Of a stretch of 8,474 nucleotides of DNA, positions 1-5,439 are shown piece by piece (within the stretch, counting starts at the first letter, position 1; each line of letters opens with the position of its first letter). The notes beneath the pieces were generated by a model. That model ran no database searches and was not told where the DNA came from. It worked only from the letters and a program-made list of their open reading frames with translations. A program made the position numbers and the translations under genes. The DNA lies in NCBI GenBank assembly GCA_964585305.1, contig CAZPDM010000120.1:1-8474 (forward strand), written 5' to 3'. The DNA comes from CAZPDM01 sp964585305. GTDB lineage: Bacteria > Planctomycetota > Uabimicrobiia > Uabimicrobiales > JABWCH01.

Positions 1-7
1 ATTTTTC

Positions 8-36
8 TTGACAATTTTATTTTTTTGTGTTATAAA
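8..36 (+). promoter_or_regulatory. sigma-A type promoter of the rex-hydCBA operon
   Basis: The -35 element TTGACA lies at 8-13 and the -10 element TATAAA at 31-36, separated by exactly 17 bp. This is a near-perfect housekeeping promoter. Transcription would be expected to begin around position 43, at the outer edge of the inverted repeat described next. This is read from the sequence; the start site has not been measured. A weak Rex-like half site (TTGTG at 25-29) sits just before the -10 element. Confidence 0.85.
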
Positions 37-41
37 TTCAA

Positions 42-87
42 TAAATAAATTTTTATCGATATAAAATTATCGATAAAAATTTATTTA
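42..87. promoter_or_regulatory. 20-bp perfect inverted repeat at the operon start (operator or 5' mRNA hairpin)
   Basis: Bases 42-61 are the exact reverse complement of bases 68-87, with a 6-nt spacer (62-67). Each arm also holds its own 8-bp palindrome, TATCGATA, at 54-61 and 68-75. The repeat starts within a base or so of the predicted transcription start and ends 4 nt before the AAGGAGG ribosome binding site (92-98). It could be a DNA operator for a dimeric repressor, or a hairpin at the extreme 5' end of the mRNA that protects it from decay. It does not resemble the usual Rex operator (TTGT..ACAA), and no T-run follows it to make a terminator. The symmetry is certain; the role is inferred. 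Confidence 0.8.
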
Positions 88-102
88 AAAAAAGGAGGAG
101 CT

Positions 103-789
103 ATGAAAACAGAAAATACAGAAAACGGTAGCAACGATAACAATAAAGAACCCAAGCTAAAAGCTATTCCAGAACCCTCTCTTAGAAGATTGCCCATATA
201 TCACCATTATTTAAAAAGAATAGATGAAGAAGGTGTAATTTCTATATCATGTACAACTATGGCTAATGATTTACACCTGGAGCCTATCCAAATTAGAAAA
301 GATATTGCTATCACTGGAGTGGTAGGAAAACCACAAATTGGATATAACGTCAAGCAATTGATTCAAGGAATCGAAAATTTTTTAGGTTGGAATAATACTA
401 CTGATGCCTTTCTTGTTGGTGTGGGTGGTCTCGGTTCTGCACTATTAGGATACAAAGGATTTGAAGTATATGGCTTAAATATCCTTGCTGGTTTTGACAT
501 CGATCCTTCTAAAGTAAATACAGAAATACATGAAAAAAGAATATATCATATTGAAAAATTACCTCAGCTTATTAAAAGGATGAAAATAAAAATAGGGATT
601 ATTACTGTTCCGGCGATATATGCACAAGAAATTGCAGATATTATGATTGAAGCAGGAATAAAAGCCTTATGGAATTTTTCACCGATAAAAATCGTTACCA
701 CTGGGGATACTATAATTCTAAATGAGAATCTTGCAGCATCATTGGCTGTACTTGCTAAAAAATTGCAAGGCCACAATACTGTAAATTAG
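103..789 (+). CDS. rex: redox-sensing transcriptional repressor Rex
   Basis: Rex is a cytoplasmic homodimeric repressor that binds DNA when NADH is low and lets go when NADH binds, so fermentation and hydrogenase genes are induced when NADH accumulates. The 228 residues show an N-terminal winged helix (about 24-85, with the typical GKPQIGYNV ending at 75-83). A Rossmann NAD(H)-binding domain follows, with the glycine motif VGVGGLG at 105-111 and an acidic end of strand two at 132-134. WNFSPIKI lies at 190-197, and the C-terminal helix ENLAASLAVL (208-217) normally swaps between subunits. The start is fixed by a strong AAGGAGG site at 92-98. The first about 20 residues are a charged, Asn-rich extension not needed for the Rex fold; most family members are nearer 210 residues. 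It is first in the operon, 24 nt before hydC, which suggests control of the hydrogenase genes and autoregulation (inferred). Confidence 0.96.
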   Translation: MKTENTENGSNDNNKEPKLKAIPEPSLRRLPIYHHYLKRIDEEGVISISCTTMANDLHLEPIQIRKDIAITGVVGKPQIGYNVKQLIQGIENFLGWNNTTDAFLVGVGGLGSALLGYKGFEVYGLNILAGFDIDPSKVNTEIHEKRIYHIEKLPQLIKRMKIKIGIITVPAIYAQEIADIMIEAGIKALWNFSPIKIVTTGDTIILNENLAASLAVLAKKLQGHNTVN

Positions 790-813
790 AAATTTATAGA
801 AAGAGATTGAACT

Positions 814-1308
814 ATGAGTACAGATACTGCTCAAAGAAATTTTGAAAAGGTATGTGAGATTTTGGAGAGGAATGGAAATAGCCCTTCAAGACTTATACCA
901 ATTCTTCAGGAAATTCAAGAAGAATATAGATATTTACCTGAAGAAATTATGACTTTTGTTGCGACATCGCTTGGGATTCCCCCTGCAAGAGTTTTTGGAG
1001 TTGCGACATTCTTTTCTCATTTTGCCTTAAAGCCTAAAGGAAAATATCTGATCAGAATATGCGATGGAACTGCCTGTCATGTAAAAAAATCTACAGATAT
1101 ACTTGATGCTATCAGAAGAAAATTATCTTTAACCGAGCAAAATAATACAACGCCTAATATGCTATTTACACTTGAGACTGTATCATGTCTTGGAGCATGT
1201 GGATTAGCACCAGCAGTAGTAATAAATGAAGATGTACATGGACTTATGACTCCAGCAAAAACACTTGCATTGATAGATGAGATATTGAAAAAGGAGGCTA
1301 CAATATGA
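814..1308 (+). CDS. hydC: NuoE-like [2Fe-2S] subunit of NADH-linked [FeFe]-hydrogenase (HydC, gamma)
   Basis: This 164-residue protein belongs to the thioredoxin-like [2Fe-2S] family (24-kDa subunit of complex I, NuoE). A helical N-terminal part (about 7-65, with the family segment VFGVATFFSHF near 60-70) precedes the thioredoxin-like fold. The four cluster ligands are C83 and C88 (C-x4-C) and C125 and C129 (C-x3-C). In trimeric hydrogenases this subunit docks on the NuoF-like subunit beside its FMN. Its length is normal and nothing is missing. The ribosome binding site is modest (AAGAGA, 801-806). The stop codon overlaps the next start in an ATGA (1305-1308), so translation is probably coupled to hydB. 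NuoE-like proteins also serve formate dehydrogenases and complex I; the neighbours decide for hydrogenase. Confidence 0.93.
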   Translation: MSTDTAQRNFEKVCEILERNGNSPSRLIPILQEIQEEYRYLPEEIMTFVATSLGIPPARVFGVATFFSHFALKPKGKYLIRICDGTACHVKKSTDILDAIRRKLSLTEQNNTTPNMLFTLETVSCLGACGLAPAVVINEDVHGLMTPAKTLALIDEILKKEATI

Positions 1309-3188
1309 TAAACATTGAACTTTTGAAGATCGCAGAAGAATATAATAAAAAAATAACTTTGAAAACAAAAAGAATAATCATTTGTGCGGGTACAGGCTGT
1401 GTTGCGAATGGTTCATTAAAAGTTCATGCAGAATTTGTAAAGCAAATTGCAGAAAAGGGACTTGATGTTGTTGTTGAGTTGAAAGAAGAAAAGCCTGGCG
1501 TTTATGTATCAAAAAGTGGTTGCCAAGGCTTTTGTCAAATGGGTCCGCTAGTAACAATGCTTCCAGAAAATATATTATATACAAAAGTTAAAGCTGAAGA
1601 TGTAAAAGAAATTGTTGAGAAAACGATTCTAGCTGGTGAAGTTGTAGAAAGATTGCTCTATAAAGATCCTACTACTGGAAAATTCTGTAAAAACACAGAG
1701 GAAATCAATTTTTATAAAAAGCAATATAGATTTATTTTAAAACAATGCGGAACAATAGATCCAGAAGATATATCTGAATATATAGCTGAATCTGGGTATA
1801 AATCTGCTGAAAAAGCTGCGCTTAATATGACTGATAAAGAAATTTGTGATGAGATATTAAAATCAGGCTTACGTGGACGCGGCGGTGGTGGATTCCCAAC
1901 CGGGAAAAAATGGGAAATGGCAAGACAGCAACCTAAAGGAAAAAAATATATTATATGCAATGGCGATGAAGGAGATCCCGGTGCTTTTATGAACAGAAGT
2001 GTCATGGAAGGAAATCCTCATAGCGTAATAGAAGGAATGATTATTGGTGCTCTTGCGATTGGAGCGGATGAAGGATATGTATATGTAAGAACAGAATATC
2101 CTTTAGCAGTAAAAAGAATGCGAAAAGCTGTTATAGATGCAGAAAGAATTGGCATTCTTGGAAATAACATCTTCAACTCAGGAAAAAATGTAAAACTTAG
2201 TGTTATGGAAGGTGCTGGAGCATTTGTATGCGGAGAAGAGACAGCACTAATGGCGTCCATCGAAGGAAAACGAGGAATGCCTACTCCCAAGCCACCATTT
2301 CCGGTTCAAAGTGGTTTATTAGAAAAACCTACAGTAATTAACAATGTAGAAACTTTTGCAAATATTCCTCTTATTTTAAGAATAGGTGCAGATGAATTTA
2401 GAAAAATAGGAACTCCAGGATCTCCAGGAACAAAAACTTTTGCGGTTACTGGACACATGGCTAATACTGGGCTTATTGAAGTACCATTTGGGACTACGCT
2501 TCGAAGTATTATAAATGATATTGCCGGAGGAGTTACAAAAGAAGATGGCAGTCTATGGCCGGACGGATTTAAAACAGTACAAATTGGCGGACCATCTGGT
2601 GGTTGCCTTACTCCAGAACACTTAGATATGCCATTGGACTTTGACTCTTTGAAAAAAGTCGGAGCTATGGTTGGTTCTGGGGGATTAGTAGTAATGAACA
2701 AAAATACTTGCATGGTAAGAATAGCTAAATTCTTTATGCAATTCATACAAAATGAATCCTGCGGCAAATGTGTGCTTTGCCGAGAAGGAACAAAGCAAAT
2801 GTTAGCCATGCTTACTGATATTACAGAAGGTAAGGCGAATGAAGAAACATTGGCTTTATTGCAAAGAGTAGCAAATGCAGTCCAAAAAGCCTCTCTTTGC
2901 GGATTAGGAAAAACTGCGCCGAATCCAGTTCATTCTACATTAAGATATTTTAAAGATGAATATGATGCACATATTAAAGATAAGAAATGTCCTACTGGAG
3001 AATGTAAACATCTTACATCAATAACTATTCTGCCAGAATTGTGTAAAGGATGCACTGCTTGCGCAAAGAAATGTCCTGTAGGAGCTATAACAGGCGAACG
3101 TCAAAAACCACATGTTATTGATCAAAAGAAATGTATAAAATGTGGTATATGCATAGAAACATGCAAATTTAAAGCGGTAAGGAGATAG
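1305..3188 (+). CDS. hydB: NuoF-like NADH/FMN-binding subunit of [FeFe]-hydrogenase (HydB, beta)
   Basis: This 627-residue diaphorase subunit oxidises NADH on FMN and passes electrons to its Fe-S clusters and HydA. Domains in order: a thioredoxin-like [2Fe-2S] domain (C27, C32, C73, C77); a NuoF core with the FMN/NADH loop GLRGRGGGGFPTG (188-200), NGDEGDPGAF (219-228) and GAFVCGEETAL (305-315); a SLBB-like segment (about 375-460); the [4Fe-4S] site C486, C489, C492, C532; and a C-terminal two-cluster ferredoxin domain (C580/583/586/590 and C610/613/616/620). This layout matches HydB of Thermotoga maritima-type enzymes rather than plain NuoF, which lacks both ends. C468, H543, C562 and C567 are further candidate metal ligands. 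The ribosome binding site AAGGAGG (1291-1297) is strong. It follows hydC with a 4-nt overlap, and hydA starts 4 nt after it. Bifurcation with ferredoxin is likely from family membership, but the sequence alone does not prove it. Confidence 0.95.
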   Translation: MINIELLKIAEEYNKKITLKTKRIIICAGTGCVANGSLKVHAEFVKQIAEKGLDVVVELKEEKPGVYVSKSGCQGFCQMGPLVTMLPENILYTKVKAEDVKEIVEKTILAGEVVERLLYKDPTTGKFCKNTEEINFYKKQYRFILKQCGTIDPEDISEYIAESGYKSAEKAALNMTDKEICDEILKSGLRGRGGGGFPTGKKWEMARQQPKGKKYIICNGDEGDPGAFMNRSVMEGNPHSVIEGMIIGALAIGADEGYVYVRTEYPLAVKRMRKAVIDAERIGILGNNIFNSGKNVKLSVMEGAGAFVCGEETALMASIEGKRGMPTPKPPFPVQSGLLEKPTVINNVETFANIPLILRIGADEFRKIGTPGSPGTKTFAVTGHMANTGLIEVPFGTTLRSIINDIAGGVTKEDGSLWPDGFKTVQIGGPSGGCLTPEHLDMPLDFDSLKKVGAMVGSGGLVVMNKNTCMVRIAKFFMQFIQNESCGKCVLCREGTKQMLAMLTDITEGKANEETLALLQRVANAVQKASLCGLGKTAPNPVHSTLRYFKDEYDAHIKDKKCPTGECKHLTSITILPELCKGCTACAKKCPVGAITGERQKPHVIDQKKCIKCGICIETCKFKAVRR

Positions 3189-3192
3189 TTTC

Positions 3193-5202
3193 ATGGCGAC
3201 AACTATGACTGTAACTGTGGATGGAAAAGAAATAGCTGTAAATGGGGAAAAAAATTTATTAGAAGTTATTCGAAAAGCTAAAATTGATTTACCCACATTT
3301 TGTTATCATTCGGAACTTAGCGTTTATGGTGCTTGCAGATTATGCATGGTCAATGTAGAAGGACGTGGGCTTCAACCGGCATGTTCTACACCTCCAGAAA
3401 ATGGAATGGTTATTATAACCAACAATAGTGAAATACGTGAACTCCGTCAAACAATTGTAGAACTTCTTTTAGCAAATGAAGGCCATGATTGTCCTACATG
3501 CGGTAAAAATGGTAGTTGCCAATTGCAATTATTAGCTAAAAAAGTAGGACTAAAAAAAGTAAGTTTCCATAAAACTGGTCATAAGCAAGAAACAGATGAT
3601 AGTACGCCATCTTTATTACGTAATCCTGATAAGTGTATTCTTTGTGGCGATTGTGTTAGAATGTGTTCGGAAGTTCAAGGAATTGGTGCTATAGATTTTG
3701 CTTTTAGAGGATCTAAAGCAGCTGTTTTACCTAGCTTTGGAAAAAATCTTGCTAGTGTAGAATGTGTATATTGTGGTCAATGCGCCAGAGTATGCCCTAC
3801 TGGTGCAATTACTCCTAAACCTGAAATTGCAGATGTATGGAAAGCTATAGAAGATAAAAATAAATTTGTTATTGCACAAATAGCTCCTGCAGTACGCATT
3901 GCTCTTGGGGAAGAATTTAATCTTGAACCTGGCGTAAGCACAACAGGACAAATTGTATCCGCGCTTAAACTTATGGGATTTGATATGGTTTATGATACTT
4001 CTTTCTCTGCTGATCTCACAGTTATAGAAGAAGGGAATGAGCTTATCAATAGATTGCAACGTGGAGAAAGACTTCCGCTTTTTACATCATGCTGTCCAGC
4101 TTGGGTAAAATATGCAGAACAATATTATCCTGATTTGACAGATAACCTTTCAACATGCAAATCGCCTCAACAAATGTTTGGCTCTTTAGCAAAAGAAATT
4201 CTCCCAGAAAAAAATAAAGTTGAGAAGAAAAATATAGTTGTTGTTTCAATTATGCCATGCACAGCAAAAAAATATGAATCAAGACGAGCAGAATTTGCTA
4301 AAGATGGTATTAAAGAAGTTGACTATGTTTTAACAACTCAAGAATTGGCTTCAATGATAGGAGAAGCTGGAATTCAATTTAGAAATCTTGAACCGTCTTC
4401 TTTTGATATGCCTTTTGGTTTTAAAACAGGAGCCGGAGTAATTTTTGGAAATTCTGGCGGAGTTTCTGAAGCTGTAGTAAGATATGCTTCTGAAAAACTT
4501 AGTGGAGTTCGTAGTGAAAATTATGAATATAAACAAGTTAGAGGTGAAGCAGGCTTACGAGAAGCAGAAGTAGAAATAGGAAATCTTGTATTAAAATTGG
4601 CGGTTGTCAGCGGATTAAAAAACGCCAAGAACTTGATAGAAAAAGTTAAAAAGGGTGAAGCAAAATATGATGTTATAGAAGTTATGGCTTGCCCAGGAGG
4701 TTGCATTGGCGGAGCAGGGCAACCAGTATATAAAGAACCTACAGTTCGTTCTAAACGAACTAAAGGTCTTTATGATAATGAAAAAATGCTTCAGCTTCAT
4801 AAAGCACAAGAAAATCCTTATGTCATGGAATTGTATAAAACGATATTTGGAGATGAAGATACAGGAAATCATAAAGCACATGAATTGCTTCATACCCATT
4901 ATAGAAGTCATAAGCGTATTGTTAAAGAGAGTTTTGATATAAATGCTAAGGGAAAGACAATTGAGCTAGAAGTAACAGTTTGCTTTGGTACAAGCTGTTT
5001 CTTAAAAGGTGCTCAAAAAATTATGAAAGATGTCTTAGACTATTTAGATAGAAACGAACTCAATGGAAAAGTTTCTGTAAAAGCCTCCTTTTGCTTTGAA
5101 AAATGTGGAAGAGGTCCTGTGGTAAATGTTGGTGGAACTATTATTGAAAAGTGTACATCGGAAAAAGCGATTGAAGAAATTAAGAAAAAAATTACAAAGT
5201 AA
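3193..5202 (+). CDS. hydA: catalytic subunit of trimeric [FeFe]-hydrogenase, group A (HydA, alpha)
   Basis: HydA reduces protons to H2 at the H-cluster. The 669 residues contain a plant-type [2Fe-2S] domain (C37, C48, C51, C64); a NuoG-like His/Cys cluster motif (H98, C100, C103, C109); two [4Fe-4S] clusters (C148/151/154/158 and C191/194/197/201); and the H domain. The H-cluster motifs are intact: TSCCPAW (298-304; C300 is the expected proton-relay Cys, C301 a ligand), MPCTAKKYE (354-362) and MACPGGCIGG (498-507; C500 and C504 ligands). A small-subunit-like segment (about 515-570) follows, then a C-terminal thioredoxin-like [2Fe-2S] domain (C597, C602, C634, C638), as in T. maritima HydA. 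The start is supported by AAGGAG (3179-3184), which overlaps the end of hydB. An oddity is that the His of the second motif is two residues before the first Cys rather than four. No accessory or maturation gene is adjacent. Non-bifurcating NADH-only relatives exist, so ferredoxin use remains inferred. Confidence 0.96.
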   Translation: MATTMTVTVDGKEIAVNGEKNLLEVIRKAKIDLPTFCYHSELSVYGACRLCMVNVEGRGLQPACSTPPENGMVIITNNSEIRELRQTIVELLLANEGHDCPTCGKNGSCQLQLLAKKVGLKKVSFHKTGHKQETDDSTPSLLRNPDKCILCGDCVRMCSEVQGIGAIDFAFRGSKAAVLPSFGKNLASVECVYCGQCARVCPTGAITPKPEIADVWKAIEDKNKFVIAQIAPAVRIALGEEFNLEPGVSTTGQIVSALKLMGFDMVYDTSFSADLTVIEEGNELINRLQRGERLPLFTSCCPAWVKYAEQYYPDLTDNLSTCKSPQQMFGSLAKEILPEKNKVEKKNIVVVSIMPCTAKKYESRRAEFAKDGIKEVDYVLTTQELASMIGEAGIQFRNLEPSSFDMPFGFKTGAGVIFGNSGGVSEAVVRYASEKLSGVRSENYEYKQVRGEAGLREAEVEIGNLVLKLAVVSGLKNAKNLIEKVKKGEAKYDVIEVMACPGGCIGGAGQPVYKEPTVRSKRTKGLYDNEKMLQLHKAQENPYVMELYKTIFGDEDTGNHKAHELLHTHYRSHKRIVKESFDINAKGKTIELEVTVCFGTSCFLKGAQKIMKDVLDYLDRNELNGKVSVKASFCFEKCGRGPVVNVGGTIIEKCTSEKAIEEIKKKITK

Positions 5203-5251
5203 AAAAAAATATCTGAAAAAAAGAATAAAATATTTTAAACTTTCTCTAATA

Positions 5252-5276
5252 AATTCCTCCTCCAACCACAGGAATT
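5252..5276 (+). other. small hairpin in the hydA-hydS intergenic region
   Basis: AATTCC (5252-5257) can pair with GGAATT (5271-5276) around a 13-nt loop containing CCTCCTCC. The right side of this hairpin (CCACAGGA, 5266-5273) is also perfectly complementary to TCCTGTGG at 5379-5386, inside the larger hairpin downstream, so the two structures could compete in an RNA. The stem is short and AT-rich and may be chance. No known riboswitch class was recognised here. Confidence 0.3.
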
Positions 5277-5284
5277 ATAAATAG

Positions 5285-5312
5285 TTGTCCAATATATAGA
5301 TTCTTTTATAGT
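5285..5312 (+). promoter_or_regulatory. possible upstream promoter for the hydS block
   Basis: TTGTCC (5285-5290), 16 bp and TATAGT (5307-5312) resemble a sigma-A promoter. A transcript from here would carry the 5368-5415 hairpin in its leader and would need to read through it to reach hydS. The region is very AT-rich, so such matches arise easily by chance; the match at 5392-5420 is at least as good. Confidence 0.3.
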
Positions 5313-5367
5313 TCTTATAAAAATCGCCAATCAATATAAGAATTATTATTTTTAATATTGTTGATTT

Positions 5368-5415
5368 AAATATAGACATCCTGTGGCTTTTTTGCCAAAG
5401 ATGTCTATATTTTTT
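5368..5415 (+). terminator. terminator-like hairpin after hydA, just before hydS
   Basis: Bases 5368-5380 and 5400-5412 form a 13-bp perfect inverted repeat (core TATAGACATC / GATGTCTATA). Inside it TGGC (5384-5387) pairs with GCCA (5394-5397) around six T's, leaving only a small internal loop (5381-5383 against 5398-5399). A run of T's (5410-5415) ends the structure. This fits an intrinsic terminator for rex-hydCBA, 165 nt after the hydA stop. Its last stem bases and T-run also lie within the promoter-like sequence at 5392-5420, so the same DNA symmetry could be an operator, or the hairpin an attenuator of hydS. The stem is certain; the choice between roles is open. Confidence 0.65.
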
Positions 5416-5420
5416 ATATT
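5392..5420 (+). promoter_or_regulatory. probable promoter of hydS-phosphatase, overlapping the terminator-like repeat
   Basis: TTGCCA (5392-5397) and TATATT (5415-5420) are each one base off consensus and are separated by the ideal 17 bp. Transcription would begin near 5427, giving a leader of only about 13 nt before the ATG at 5440. The right arm of the 13-bp inverted repeat fills most of the -35/-10 spacer, so a protein bound to the repeat would block this promoter. This is inferred from sequence only. Confidence 0.5.
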
Positions 5421-5439
5421 CCTTTTAGAAAGAAAAATT

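Noticed and set aside
25..42. Rex operator overlapping the rex -10 element (TTGTG at 25-29 followed by ATTCAAT)
   Set aside because: Only the left half resembles TTGTTAAnnnnTTAACAA or TTGTGAAnnnnTTCACAA; the right half matches at two of seven positions. It would suit autoregulation, but the sequence does not support calling a site.
814..3188. hydC and hydB as part of a respiratory complex I operon
   Set aside because: No other nuo genes are present; HydB has the extra N- and C-terminal cluster domains of hydrogenase diaphorases, and hydA follows directly.
5044..5265. Minus-strand reading frame preceded by a GGAGGAGG-like sequence
   Set aside because: It is rich in Phe/Leu, lies mostly antisense to the conserved C-terminal [2Fe-2S] domain of hydA and resembles no protein; the purine-rich stretch is the complement of CCTCCTCC in the intergenic hairpin loop.
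5203..5367. Known riboswitch or tRNA/T-box leader before hydS
   Set aside because: No T-box sequence, no recognisable aptamer core and no tRNA-like structure was found; only short AT-rich stems.
5358..5375. Second Rex-like site (TTGTTGA) before hydS
   Set aside because: The left half is good but the right half (AATATAG) does not match TTAACAA; expected by chance in such AT-rich DNA.
5383..5439. Longer hydS reading frame from GTG 5383 or ATG 5401, giving a hydrophobic N-terminus (SIFFIFLLE)
   Set aside because: These starts lie within the hairpin/promoter region and have no ribosome binding site; the apparent hydrophobic stretch is translation of the T-run. ATG 5440 is consistent with a cytoplasmic ferredoxin-domain start.
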